From the NCBI GenBank assembly GCA_040954595.2, contig CM082581.2, forward strand, positions 14,322,001 through 14,386,000: a stretch of DNA of 64,000 bases, written 5' to 3'. A model generated the notes under the pieces. The model was given only the letters and a program-made list of their open reading frames with translations. It searched no databases and was not told the origin of the DNA. Positions within the stretch are counted from its first letter, which is position 1; each line of letters opens with the position of its first letter. The stretch comes from Balanoglossus misakiensis (lineage: Eukaryota; Hemichordata). Made by a program: the position numbers and the translations under genes. Of this stretch, positions 1 to 11,538 are shown piece after piece.

Positions 1-62
1 TTAAGATATCATACATAACATTTTATACTTGTGTTTCATTTTGAAAACAGATATTTGGAATA

Positions 63-266
63 TCACAACCCCATGTTGAGTTCCCCATTCTCTTTGTAAG
101 CACGCAATTCCTTACATAAAACGTCCATCAAAGAGGATACCGGATTCGTGACTAGGATATGATGAGTTCCTGACCCAGGCTTTTCACCTTGATGTCGTGC
201 CCGTGAACAGGGTTCTTTTTCTTCCCATCGTATCTTCCTTCCACAGGAAGTGATGGGTACAAAATC
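63..266 (-). CDS. possible 3' terminal coding exon of an unidentified gene (partial)
   Basis: On the minus strand an open frame runs from a possible AG acceptor (exon starts at 266, just after CAACAG) to a TGA at 63-65, giving 67 residues that begin DFVPITSCGRK and end KENGELNMGL. Its composition looks protein-like (Cys, Trp, charged clusters) and the frame is open throughout. I do not recognise the family. A second overlapping frame ending at TAG 152-154 is also open for about 38 residues, so the frame is uncertain. The polypyrimidine tract before the acceptor is weak. The rest of the gene would lie to the left of this window only if transcription ran the other way; on the minus strand upstream exons should lie inside the window, and I see none before MFSD13A. 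This makes the call weak. Confidence 0.2.
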   Translation of the reverse strand, partial: DFVPITSCGRKIRWEEKEPCSRARHQGEKPGSGTHHILVTNPVSSLMDVLCKELRAYKENGELNMGL

Positions 267-1450
267 CTGTTGCTGTTATTGGGTGTCAAGTGATAAGCCC
301 TAAATTAATTTGTATTATTGGGGCTCAGTATTAAAGGAATGTTATAAAATTAGAGGTACATGTATACATAAGAATATTTACACTAGAAAATCCTTTATAA
401 TATTGTTCTATTATGGTTTTCCACATATAAAACATTGGCAGATGTACCAAACAACCAAACAGAGTAATGTCCTCCAGCTGGTCTAGTCACAGAGCAACTC
501 TGGCAGAAACTTTGTTTTGAAATCAATGTTACAAAAATACTCATATGGAGAGAAATCGGACAATTTGCTGATGCGATAAAGTATAAATGAAATAAACATG
601 AGGAATCGCATTTTAATGTTTTTGGTTCGGTGTTTAAGTGAAACAATGTTCGATGTTAATAATGCGCAACAGAACTTGTGTGGAATTTTCAGTTAAATAG
701 TGAGAAATTACCATCTTTTGGTGGTACATATATTTAGCGTCTCGATCATCCCAAGCATAATATGGCCGCATGGAGGCGCTCTCATCAGCAAAATTATCCA
801 AGTCCGGAAGTGGACAAATTATTCTTCAGGAAGTACACTGTGAGTGGCGAGTCGGGTTACTCATTGTGATTCGGTTGATTCATGTAAAGTGAAGCTGTTA
901 AAAGTTAGCGGTCAACGTTTTAGATTATCGTAGGACGTCAACTGCCTCCCGCGATTCTATCAAAATTTGTACGCCGCGTCATGATCGTCACGATCACGAC
1001 TTGAGAGCTGGACGCAAACCGCCGAGTGAGTCACCGCATTCACGTACACCTGATGACGTGCAATATACCTGCTGCAGGCTACAGTATCATCGACGCATCC
1101 TCCTACGAACTGTGTGAGTGGTGAGACTGGTGACGTCTTGTCGTGGAGTTCGGTTGGAAATCGTATGACAAAGCCGATGTCTGTTTAATTCGCGTCTAAC
1201 AGAAATCGATCATGACGTGCTTTTCAAGTTGCTGCGTTATGACATTGACATCAGTGAAGCAAAAGTATTCCAATTCCATTGCCACTTCCAGTTAAGGTCG
1301 ATGCCCACCAATATATATTGCAACCTTCGTATTTGTAAGACTGGAACGAACATGAACTTTGCTCAATCATCTCTGAAAAAGTAACAGATTGCCACATCAG
1401 CACACGTTTTGATATTCGAAAAGAGGACCGATCACAGTTTATACAGAGAA
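267..1450. other. intergenic / 5' region of MFSD13A
   Basis: No convincing coding sequence. The left part is AT-rich. From about 740 to 1220 the sequence becomes richer in GC and CpG and carries several CRE-like cores: ACGTCA at 935-940, TGACGT at 1054-1059, TGACGTC at 1131-1137 and TGACGT at 1213-1218. This is the expected promoter and 5' UTR zone of the plus-strand transporter gene that starts at 1451. The promoter reading is inferred from position and base composition. Confidence 0.4.
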
Positions 1451-4400
1451 ATGGTAGCCATGGCGACAAAGACGTCCTCTCTCGGATTGTACTATGGATC
1501 CTTGTCGTTGTTTTTATCCATAACGCATAATGTCTTTCTTCTGTATTATGTGGAGATGTTTGTATCCGTCTACAAAATAGACAAACTTTCCTTCTGGGTG
1601 GGTGAGGTAAGTCATAAAAATATAGAACACCAAAAATAGTATATTAGGAAAGTTGCTGATTTAATATTCCTGTCCGGTATCAGCCCCATGATTATGCCAA
1701 AATATAATCATCTCCGTCTAAATATTTTAAGCAGTAAATTATGATGAGCCGAGAATCTTCCCTCCCATATGGTCATCTGCTGTCCATGGCATATGAGTGC
1801 TATTGTACCAGGTTGTACTTCAGCCAACTCTGGACACTCATATTATCAGCAGCTGCAGTATAGGATGATGTTTAGCAAGGAATTTTGACGGAAGCATATG
1901 GTGTATTTTAAACATTTGTATCCATTCCATATGGAAGTGTTTGGAATTTAGTTTAGTACAAACAGATGAAATGATTGAAAAAATCTTTTACTTCATTGTT
2001 TAGCATACACTAATTTTATGACCACAAAGTCATCAGTACACTGTGTGACTATTATATTCTGTGATCACCTTGGCTTCATAACGTAACCAACACCAACATA
2101 TGAATTTATTCATCACAGGGCTGACACATACTAAAACTGTGGAAACCAACCATATGTTACAAAAATGTACACATGTATTTATCACAATACAAATTTCTTT
2201 TCCCAAACAACTGGAAATATGTAAAATCGTTGCCTTTCAAGCAAACAATAAAATTTGTATTCATGACTCTTTGCCTTTAGCAGGAAAATATTCATTTGCA
2301 CAAAATATTGAATGTGCATGTATTTTCAATAAAATGCAGTCAATCTTGTGTTAGTGGCCACCACTATAGGCCACCTAGGCTCTATATAGTGGAGATGAAC
2401 ATTCAATTATTGTTCACATATGGTAATTCTTTTTGTTCTTCAGACAATATTCCTTGTGTGGAATGCCCTAAATGATCCACTCTTTGGTTGGCTTAGTGAT
2501 AGAAGCCTGCTTGCTACAGAAAGGTGGGTACAAAGGCACCTTTAACTGTAACTTTGTGACAGGTGCCCACTTGATCCCCGTGCCAATGCTTGAATTTTTT
2601 ATCTGCAACATATGATTGTTGGCAAGCATAATTGTTCATATTTTAAATATTATCATTGCTATAATATTTCTATACTCATATCATTTCCCCCAGTGAAACC
2701 AATTCGGTAAGTTATCCTGCAGTTGTGTTCAAGAGAATACGTGCCTTGTCCATCAACGGTCCCTTATTTGGTATTGCATTCTTACTGATTTGGGTGCAGT
2801 GGGCAAACCCCACCCTCCAGTTCATTGTGTGTCTGTGTCTCTACGATGGCTTCCTCACCATGTTGGATCTTCACCACACAGCCCTACTAGCCGACCTGGC
2901 ACTAGCAGATTCAGAAAGGTATGTTTTATTGTCCATGGTTGTTGACGTCAATGTTTATTCTGTTTTCTCTTACAAATCACACCTGTGTGAAGACTTTTGT
3001 CCTTTTAAAATAAATTTTCAATATCAATTATTAACACAGTATTAATCTCTAACAATATATTTAAAGCTCAGTGTTGCTCTGACAGTGGTTGAGTCTAACA
3101 GCAATATGGTTTTTCCTTGCTGATTCACAATCATCATATGGCAAGTTATGGCTCTCAGTGCTTCTGTGTGTGACCTTTGACATAGCTGTCACATATGACC
3201 TTTTGTAAATTTACCTCATGTCTGTCAATCTGTTTATTCAAGGCATATCAGAAGCCTGAAGTTATGTGACAGTTCTGCCAGGGTACAAACTAATAAGTTA
3301 ATGAAAATTCACCCCTTGCGGAGATAGTGATTCTGGCTCACGAGTTCTAAGATGTCAAACTGAAAATAAAACTTCTGAACTTTGTTTTGATGTTGCAGGG
3401 CCAAGCTGAACGGCTACTGTTCTGTTTTCAGTGCCGTCGGTTGCCTGTCTGTCTTTGCATCCTATGTGTTCTGGGACAAAGACAATTTACATTCATTTCA
3501 AATGTTCTGTGTAACCATGGCAGTGGTGTCCATGGCCGGATACGTCTTTGGTGCTAAAGCTCTGAAAGAAAAGTACATTGAACTCCATAAGGAGGAGTCC
3601 ATGCAGCTGTCGAGGTAAGTTAGCCATCCAGGTACAAGTGCTGTCGATCTGTAGAGTCCACCTTGAACGTGTAGGATGTACAACACCCCCCCCCCCCCCC
3701 ACACACACACACACACACACCGGTAGGTTAGATATACACATTGAAGTTTAGTATGAGTATTATACAGGTAAAAAATAACTTTGTGTGTGTAATAAAATTC
3801 AAATTTTAGTTATAGTACTGTTCATATTCATTTCAATTTCAGTTTACAAATTGAAAAAAAAGAGAAGCCACAGGTTCACAAAGAAGAAATGTCTATTAAG
3901 GAGTATGCGAAACAAGTGAAACAACACCGGAATTTTATATGGTTTGCTGGAATGAACTTTGTGCAGGTAAGTTGTAAATATGGAAATTAGACATATCATA
4001 TGCGGCGATGCCTATTATAGATGGCTGTTTTGTTACACTTTGTATGGCTAAAACATTTTACTGCCAGTTCAGACTATGATCCATCTTTTCATCTGTTTAC
4101 ATTCCAGGTGTTTCACTGTCATTTCAACAGTAATTTTTTCCCCATATTTCTGGAGAATTTGCTTGGAAGTCACATCAGTCCTGCTACGGGATCCCTGATA
4201 CTCGGCACATCGTTCATAATCCCACATATCAACAACCTGTATTTTCTGACTCTGTGTCAGAAATATGGGGTGTACACGGTTGTGAAAGGACTTTTTATCT
4301 TCAAGTTGGCGTTGGGTATATTTATGCTGGCTGTTGGACCCGGACACATAGTCTTATTGGGTTTCTTCATAGCTAGGTAAGATAACTTTCACAGCTATCC

Positions 4401-5452
4401 TCCTCCTCATCCCAACCAGTATATGCTATGAACTTGATACCGATCAAATAAAAACTGGAAAAGAGTTCATCTGATTTCCCATTTGAAGTAAGATGCAACA
4501 ATGAAGTATTTATGGCCAATTTGTATCCATCAAATAGCAGCCTCATTTATGCTATTCTCAGACCTCTCTCAACTCTTTAAATTTTTCAGCAACCGTGTTT
4601 TCACCGAAGGCACTTGTAAGCTATTAAACCTTGTCATCAGTGATTTGGTAGATGAAGACTGTGTCATGAATCACAGAAAACAAGCTGTGTCAGCCCTGGT
4701 GTTTGGAACTGCGGCGCTGTTCAGTAAACCAGGCCAGACCCTGGCTCCATTAATGGGAACATGGCTGCTCTCACTGCAAACAGGTATGATTTGTTGGTTG
4801 GTTGGTTGGTTGGTAGGGTCAGAGGTTGTAGTTTCTATGGACCCAAATTTACCGATTTGAAATTTTAAAATGTTAATTCTTCAGATAATTTCTATTTAGC
4901 TTGTACACTTTGTAGCACACAATGTGAATACTAATAGTAGATGGCCGCAATGCAGAGGTGAAGTTTTAAAAATAAAAATGATCAGGATTTGTGGCAAGTT
5001 ACATGCTTCAGTTGTGTGCAACTATCATTTGTGTGCCATGCTGGTGTATTAATCACCAGAGATGAAGTCTATACTTGTACTCTGTTAGAGAGTTTGAATG
5101 AAGTTTAGACATATCCCCCCCCCCAGTACAGCTCCCTTCCCAGTAGCCAAGATGGACTACAATACTCGGACTACAATACACTGACTGTTAATGTGCATTT
5201 CTTTTTTTCTTTACTACTCCAGGCCATGATATTTTCCAGTCAGGCCATGATGGCGGATCCATTCGCCTTGCTCAGGGTTTCAGTGCCGAGGAGAAGGCCA
5301 AGGTGGAATTGGGTTGTTTCCAGTGTCTGGTATTTGTGCCCATAATCTGTGCCGTACTACAACTCATAGCATGGTCTCAGTTCACACTTCATGGTCGGAG
5401 GCTGAGTTGGATAAAATCGGTCCGTGCGGGAGCTGGCTTCTCAGATGTATGA
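1451..5452 (+). CDS. MFSD13A: major facilitator superfamily protein MFSD13A (TMEM180)
   Basis: Eight exons: 1451-1606, 2444-2523, 2694-2918, 3399-3614, 3843-3966, 4108-4376, 4590-4783, 5223-5452. All phases join and encode 497 residues, close to the vertebrate protein (about 517). The N terminus (YYGSLSLF...[18 protein letters not shown]) and the motifs [11 protein letters not shown] and [20 protein letters not shown] are those I know from TMEM180. It should be a multi-pass (about 12 TM) membrane protein. [11 protein letters not shown] corresponds to the conserved MFS loop between TM2 and TM3. The substrate is unknown in any species. An in-frame ATG at 1409 exists upstream, but 1451 (or 1460, MATK) fits the family start better. 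A polyA signal AATAAA lies at 5807-5812. It is transcribed towards the convergent GNAT gene. Confidence 0.93.
3686..3720. repeat. poly-C / (AC)n microsatellite in MFSD13A intron
   Basis: A run of 15 C (3686-3700) is followed by ten AC units (3701-3720), 72 bp after the exon 4 donor. Similar simple repeats elsewhere are (TTGG)n near 4795-4815, poly-C at about 12983-12998, (GTAA)n/(GT)n at 18483-18519, (GA)n at 27390-27409, poly-C near 31337-31350, and CCCCCA repeats at about 63536-63557. They are unremarkable length-variable tracts. Confidence 0.9.
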
Positions 5453-6927
5453 CCTTTGACCTGTGATAGGTCATTATGTTTTTTTACTGTATGAGAAGAA
5501 TATCTCTTGGTACACAAGACGCTGCTACAGATGACTTTTTATGAAATTCAGACTTGAACCAAATTATATATTTGTACTTGGATGTTTATGAATGTCATTC
5601 ACAATGACGAGTACTGTAATTAGATCTTGCCACTTTATCAATGAAGTAAGAGAATGAGCCTAAGGTTGTGATATTTGTTTATAAGGGTGGCGTGGTATTG
5701 TCATGGCTGTTTAATTTTTTCTGTATCTTCCTAAGAAAGGTGCATGTCAATTTTAAGGGTGGAATAATCTTCGTTCTCTATTATGAATATTCATAGGAAG
5801 GTCAATAATAAATGTGCCTTTTTTTACATGCTGTGAAGAATTTAAAGAACTGGACATCACCCAGTCGCATGGCCATAAAATGAGCAACTCCATAGATTTG
5901 ATACATTTTTTTAAAGTGACATTTCTCTTTATCAGACATACAATTGTCTCTGACCAAAGAAAGCCTTAAATTTACATGAACATCTACGTTTACAAAATAC
6001 AATGCTCTGTCAGTCTCTGCATGATTTTTGTGTCTACTGTAACATTTAAATTTAATTTTTGCACAGTTATCTTTTATAATATTTTTTAACATTACAAATA
6101 TCAATTTATTTTTGTTATATTTTGATTTCAAATTTAGGAGAGTGACAAAGAGAAAAGTGGATGATGCAATTCTGGTGGTGAAGTTACTTGTCATGTGCCA
6201 ATCTACGCTAGTCACTACCACTGGCTTTCAGTACTGAGCATTGTGGCTAAAAGTGGTTCTTGTACTGCCATCATGGTATCCAGTCTTACTGGCGATCTTA
6301 TCCAATAATGTGCTTAATGCTGTGAAAAGTGTACCAAACGGACACTCAATACAAAGACGTGATTAAATGGTAAAAATCAACTCTGACTTCAGTCAATGAC
6401 ACATTACTAGGTTAATATCAATGAATAAAGAATGATATTTTCAACAACTTGCATATCTCTTCATTTTCTGCCAAAATATATATTTCACATGCCGGCCACC
6501 TATATGTTATAGCGCCCTCTAGTGTCCACTAAAACAAACGACTTCTCACAACTATAATGAACAGATGTCAACAGCTGCTTTACTATACTGGCAGGTTTAT
6601 ATACTTGTAGACTTAGTTTGAGTGAAATAAGGTTCAGGCAATACTTGGCTCCAGCTGGACAGACAGAGCTCAGGTCAACAGATAGACTCATCACACTCCA
6701 GAAGTTTCACCCACACTATGTCTGCAAACACTATGATGAATGAAACACATGCTGTGATACATTCAGCAGTGCTCTTCAAATATTTTACTTTCAAACAAAA
6801 TAAATCTTGCAATATTTACAGCTTTTCTTCTCTCAAATTTGGTACAATCCCATTGCTCCAAATAGTGTGACCAGGTCCATGCACATTTACTTGGAAATGG
6901 GGATTGAAGACTGAGTTGAAACGTCAT
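5453..6927. other. 3' UTR of MFSD13A and convergent intergenic spacer
   Basis: AT-rich sequence with polyA signals AATAAA at 5807-5812 and near 6424. It separates the convergent MFSD13A (+) and GNAT (-) genes. A 139-codon open frame on the minus strand here has no family resemblance, no splice support and a low-complexity AT-driven composition. I see no RNA gene. Confidence 0.5.
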
Positions 6928-8044
6928 TCATCCGGTTTCAATACTACTGACAGCAAACACCTTCTGAAGGAGGACTCCAGGGTCGCCCATGCTGTACATT
7001 CGGACAGATTCAAAGACCGGCTCCATTCTCAGATCCACGGACAACAACTGGATAAAAGACGGATTATCCTGTGGTGCATCGACGTAGACGGTTTTATTGG
7101 CCACTTTGCTGAACAGGGTTAGCAGCAGCGGCTGTGTGATGGCCGTGTTGAGGGCGTACAGCGGACCAATCAGGTGTCCTTCAATGCTGGGACGAATGAC
7201 GCCATATCCAAGAATGTCACCCTCTGCAAAATATAATTATAAATGCAAAGTCAGTTCCCAGATGGGAAGAGTCAAACCTGGCAAACTGATGTTCTAGTAC
7301 ACTATGCACATATCTGCCACAATCCACAATCCTGGTACAATTTACATGTATATCAAACATTCATTAAAATTCAAGTATAATATCACCTCTTATAATAGCA
7401 TATGCTCCACCAGGTTTTGGTGTATTGGCCCATCTCTGTACAAAACGTCGCCTTTCAACAGTGCACACTTCAGCATCAAAGTCAACCAATGGTGCCAAGG
7501 ACAACCTTGCCAGTGAACGGATGTGAGTGGTGTCAATGACCTCTGGCAGCAGTGACATACCGATGCCCCTGTACCGACAGTTTGTCCATGCAACTTGGAA
7601 ACCCAATTTTTTAAACACTTCTGTTCTATCGGATGGCACATCAATTCCAATGTTGCAGTCGTTGCCTAGATACTGGACAGCCTTTTTCCAGAGTGCTTGG
7701 CCGACACCCTCACCCCTGTACTGTGGTTCTATATGGTAAAATCCAACGTGGCCAAGCTTTGGACTGTATTTCATTGCGGATATTGATCCAAGTATCCCAG
7801 CGCTTGACTCGGCAACGAACAGTCCATCTGGATTGCACTGTGTGATGGTCTGACACTCATACGGTGATGGACTGCTGCCCTCACGGGCAGCACATGGTAA
7901 AACCTGAAGGGCTTCTTCTGGTGTCATTGGTCGTATTGAGACATCCTTTGCCACTGTGGTACATAGCTGTTTGGAAGCAGGTAGCTTGTACCTGTATAAT
8001 CTGGGCACTGAAAGGTTTAAAATATGCCTCAATACCAAATTCAT
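6928..8044 (-). CDS. two-domain GNAT-family N-acetyltransferase (Acetyltransf_18 / YitH-like type)
   Basis: Two exons, 7387-8044 and 6928-7223, joined in phase 1, encode 317 residues. The N-terminal part has a normal GNAT core: GLFVAESSAGILGSISAMKY (beta-2/3), then HVGFYHIEPQYRGEGVGQALW, whose QYRGEGVG matches the acetyl-CoA pyrophosphate loop Q/R-x-x-G-x-G/A, then GIDVPSDRTEVFKKLGF. The C-terminal part (DILGYGVIRP...IGPLYA...VYVDAPQDN...LRMEPVFESVRMY) fits the second, degenerate GNAT domain of the family once called DUF1248. The acceptor substrate is unknown. The first 30 residues are basic and lack acids (MNLVLRHILNLSVPRLYRYK), which may be a mitochondrial targeting peptide; that is inference. 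The gene is head to head with PRMT6, with 1.04 kb between start codons. Confidence 0.85.
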
Positions 8045-9087
8045 CTACAGGAAAGAAAAAAACATACTTTCAGAGAGAAAAAAATAATTTGGAATACATT
8101 GTTGAAATACTCCAGAATTCAGGCATTTGAACATCCATTCCATTCTCACAACTGTGCTTAGATTCCTCATTAAGGGTGTACACGCAGAACCATATTCGCT
8201 TCAGGGTCTATAGCAGAACATAAACGTCTTTTTCATATGATTACAATGAAAATAGCTAGAAAACTCACTTCCACGGATCTGGTTCACTTAGTGGACACGA
8301 CTATACCCCATGGCAACGATACCATGGCAATGAGGGTGAGTTAGGGTTAGGGTTAGGAGGGTTGGGGGTGGCAATGTGAGGGTGAGTTTAACCCTAACCC
8401 TAACCCTAACCCTAACCCTCCTAACCCTAAACCTAAAAAAACACGATATCGCCCATGGGGTATAGTCGTGTCCACTAAGTGAACCAGATCCACTTCCACT
8501 ATTGAAATTTTACACATAGCTCAGTCAAATAAAAATACATGTAAATTCATCGGTCAAATAAAATCGTATGGTCACTGTGCTCTACTTTGCGATAATATTC
8601 GATAAATATTTTGCACATAAACAAACCATTGGTGAAAAATGCTGACTCAGCAGTTCATGAAATGAGAATCCTTACCTTCACTGGTCTCCAAGTCCCTCGC
8701 CTACCGAGAAAACTATTGTAGCCCTTAACTTTCTCAAAATTATTAACACACGTGGATTTATCTGAGTGCAAAGTGAATTGTGTTTCGTGATACCCCCCGA
8801 TTATCAAGCATATAGCAACATTAATAAATTTTCTACGAATCACGTTAATTTTCTGTAGCTGTTAACAACGGTATTTTATTTTTTACGTCAACATATAACA
8901 CCTCATATGTTCTGTCAACTTAGGTGGTTTCTTCCCGAGAGCCTTTGTAAATCAAACATGGCAGCGCCCAGAAAAACGTGTACCGCGTGTGACAATTGAA
9001 TCGCTCGCTTGATCGGTCTACAATCTGTGTGACACAAAGGGACTGGATTGTCATTAAAGGAGGGCGATAAGAAAGCACGGCATAGAT
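8045..9087. other. divergent promoter interval between GNAT gene and PRMT6
   Basis: It separates two oppositely transcribed genes. It contains the 217-bp palindromic telomere-repeat element described separately (8275-8491). The last 150 bp before the PRMT6 start are relatively GC- and CpG-rich (for example 8960-9010), as expected for a housekeeping promoter. No additional coding exon is evident. Confidence 0.4.
8275..8491. mobile_element. 217-bp palindromic MITE enclosing telomere-like TTAGGG/CCCTAA tracts
   Basis: Perfect 39-bp terminal inverted repeats lie at 8275-8313 (GGATCTGGTTCACTTAGTGG...) and 8453-8491. Immediately outside is the direct repeat ACTTCCAC (8267-8274 and 8492-8499), an 8-bp target-site duplication; it can be read as 9 bp if the shared C is counted. 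Inside, GGGTTAGGGTTAGG repeats on the left are mirrored by CCCTAACCCTAA repeats on the right, so the whole element can fold back. Eight-base duplications are typical of hAT superfamily transposition, but the TIR ends are not a canonical hAT sequence. No transposase is encoded. It lies in the GNAT/PRMT6 promoter interval. Confidence 0.85.
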
Positions 9088-10212
9088 ATGGCGTCGGATG
9101 CATCTAGACAGCGATCGAAAGTTTCAACCCAAATGCTGGACGAGTCGTACTTCAAGGCGTATGCCAGTACAAGCGTACACGCAGAAATGATATACGACAC
9201 TGTTCGAACCAATTCATACAGACTAGCCATCCTACGTTGCAGTGATCAAATTATAGGCAAAGTGGTCGCAGACATTGGTGCTGGTACTGGCATTCTGAGC
9301 TGTTTCTGTGTGCAGGCAGGTGCGAAAAAGGTATACGCAATCGAAGCATCTGACATCGCCACCGCGGCCGAAGAAGTGGTGCGTTGCAACAAGTATCAGG
9401 ATAAAATTGAAATCGTGAAGGGGAAAGTGGAAGAGGTGGAGCTGCCCGAGAAAGTCGACGTCATTGTCAGCGAATGGATGGGATACTGTCTCCTCTTTGA
9501 ATCTATGCTTAATTCTGTGCTGTTTGCCCGCGACAAATGGTTGAAAGAGGGTGGTATTATCCTGCCGAATGTGGCATCCATCTTTTTGGCTCCCATCACC
9601 GATGCCAGTGGGGCTTATACCGAGTGTGAGAGCAGTGGCGGAGAAGATGATGTGGAGTGGGAGGATGTTCCGAGAGGCGCTGATGACATCGATGATTTTT
9701 TGGAGGAACAGAATGAAGTCTGGAATACCACCAAGGCAGATTACGGGGTGGATATGTCGTGTCTAGTGAAACTCGCCAGGAAAATGTTCCTTCAGAAAGC
9801 CCACGTCCACTTCATCGAAGGAAACCAAGTTATTGCTCATCCGTGTAAAATAGCTGAACTTGATATTTCTAAAGTCACTGTGTCTGATTTGAAGGAAGTG
9901 AAGGGAAAGTTTGATTTCAGATGCTTTGGTCAGTCTAAACTGCACGGCTTTGTAGGGTGGTTCTCCGTCTCTTTTCCCTGCAAGAATGAAGTGGTGATTG
10001 ATACCTCGCCTTTCCTGGAGGAGACCCATTGGCAGCAAACTGTCCTCTATCTAGATGAGGATACAGATGTTGAACAGGGCACTGTGGTAGCAGGCGATAT
10101 TATCATCAAACCAAACAAATGTGAAAGATTCCTAGATTTTGTTCTTACACACTCTGTGGCAGGAAAATGTCGCGCGACAAAAGTATATCTTATGAATGAT
10201 GAGCATGATTGA
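9088..10212 (+). CDS. PRMT6: protein arginine N-methyltransferase 6 (PRMT6-like), intronless
   Basis: A single uninterrupted frame of 374 residues; human PRMT6 (375 aa) is also encoded by one exon. PRMT hallmarks in order: YFKAYASTSVHAEMI (YxxxY region, residues 21-35), SAM-binding motif I VADIGAGTGILS (60-71), acidic post-I YAIEAS (83-88), double-E loop SEWMGYCLLFE with catalytic Glu129 and Glu138, motif KWLKEGGIILP (150-160), ADYGVDMSCL typical of PRMT6, and the THW loop (EETHWQQ). It should make asymmetric dimethylarginine on histone and other nuclear substrates. Unusual: an acidic insertion at about residues 175-210 (ESSGGEDDVEWEDV, DDIDDFLEEQNE) before the NTTKADYGVDMS segment, absent from the vertebrate protein as I recall it. 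A polyA signal AATAAA lies at 10245-10250. Confidence 0.92.
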   Translation: MASDASRQRSKVSTQMLDESYFKAYASTSVHAEMIYDTVRTNSYRLAILRCSDQIIGKVVADIGAGTGILSCFCVQAGAKKVYAIEASDIATAAEEVVRCNKYQDKIEIVKGKVEEVELPEKVDVIVSEWMGYCLLFESMLNSVLFARDKWLKEGGIILPNVASIFLAPITDASGAYTECESSGGEDDVEWEDVPRGADDIDDFLEEQNEVWNTTKADYGVDMSCLVKLARKMFLQKAHVHFIEGNQVIAHPCKIAELDISKVTVSDLKEVKGKFDFRCFGQSKLHGFVGWFSVSFPCKNEVVIDTSPFLEETHWQQTVLYLDEDTDVEQGTVVAGDIIIKPNKCERFLDFVLTHSVAGKCRATKVYLMNDEHD

Positions 10213-11538
10213 TGTCAGGATTCGTACATCTTTCTGCAATTTGAAATAAATAGGAATGCAATATTTTAGATTGCATATGATTTTAATTAGGATTTGATAA
10301 ATTAGCAAAAAAAAACTAACCACAGTGTCCAACCACAATTGTGATGACGATGATGATTGAAAGATGAACATTAACTGTAGAAGATGGGAGCGCAGTCAAC
10401 TTTTGGACACAAAAAAATCTCAACAATTTATTAAAAAAATTAAATTGCACCACTGCATGAGGTAAAGTAGGAGATCTACAGATCATAAAGTAAAATTACA
10501 TGATGAAATAATCACGAAAGTACAATGTAGTTGTAGTTGTCTGATGCAGCAATTATGCCAGTAACGTGCCATGCTTTGTCTGCCCTGATGCTTTGGCACC
10601 AGAAAAAAAAAATGCTGTAAAAAGTGTAAACAGTGGAACATGGACAACCCAAGCTTTTAGAACATTGCAGAATTGAATTTATTTGAAAGCTGTAGCTACT
10701 GCAAACTTAACTTTTAAAGAAATCTACCATTGTACCATGCACTTATTAGAGTAACAGTGACCTTAACAACTTGATGTTAAAGTTATGAAAATAAATTTTT
10801 GTAGATACAACAATCACAGTGGTTTTGTCCTATTGTTCTTTATGGCAATGTTGGACCCTGTACAGGGAAATTGTGGGCTGAAACCAGTACATTACAGGCA
10901 TTCTGTGGTATATATTTTTCTTTGCAATAAAAGTACCTTTTTAACAAAAACATATTTTTTAATTATGTTTTTTTTTTTCATTTTGCTTGTTGACCAGATA
11001 GTAGAACTAGAAGCACGGTCTTTTCTAGTAACCGGCGATGGTTTCTGTATCTTGTAATTGTGCTGAATTTACTCTATAATTAGTCTCGACTTTTTGACAT
11101 GGGAACATTGTCGTAGATGCAGCAAGTTGCCGAATGAAATAGAGCATGCATGATGTACCTGATGGGGCAAACGAGTTCGGCATACTGTACATCCGGGTAC
11201 TTGCAAAGTCTACAGGGATTGACCTATGACCTTGTAGACGAGGCGGAGTGTATGAGATGAGGTTTCGATACCAATGATGATGCAGTGAATATCGGAATTT
11301 ACGGGGACGACGATTCATGTGATGCGATGAAATGGCCATAAAAATAGCTATTTAACTTACCTTTGCGATGATCGTTAACACGATGATAGACAGAAGTATA
11401 GATATTTAAACGCGGAAGTAAGTAAGCCAAGCTGAGCTGGTTACCAGCGAGACAGAAGGTGGGCCTGCCTGAGTCTGTGGAGGAGAGGGTTTGTTTACAA
11501 AAGTAGGTCATCTTCAACCCGTGATAGTTGTCAGAATA
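10213..11538. other. intergenic: PRMT6 3' UTR and NKIRAS 5' region
   Basis: AT-rich spacer after the PRMT6 polyA signal. From about 11190 to 11538 composition becomes more balanced, with CpG dinucleotides, fitting the promoter and 5' UTR of NKIRAS. Minus-strand open frames here (around 11025-11650) have no recognisable family and overlap the first NKIRAS exon antisense. No tRNA or other RNA gene was recognised. Confidence 0.4.

Noticed and set aside
152-262. Alternative minus frame ending at TAG 152 (ILYPSLPVEGRYDGKKK...)
   Set aside because: Shorter than the overlapping frame ending at 63, and neither has family support; only the longer one was listed, at low confidence.
5802-6221. 139-codon open frame on the minus strand
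   Set aside because: It lies in the AT-rich 3' UTR of MFSD13A, has no family resemblance or splice support, and its composition follows the local base content.
8337-8429. True chromosome end or assembly telomere
   Set aside because: The TTAGGG-like tracts are short, inverted relative to one another, and enclosed by perfect inverted repeats with a target duplication, with normal genes on both sides.
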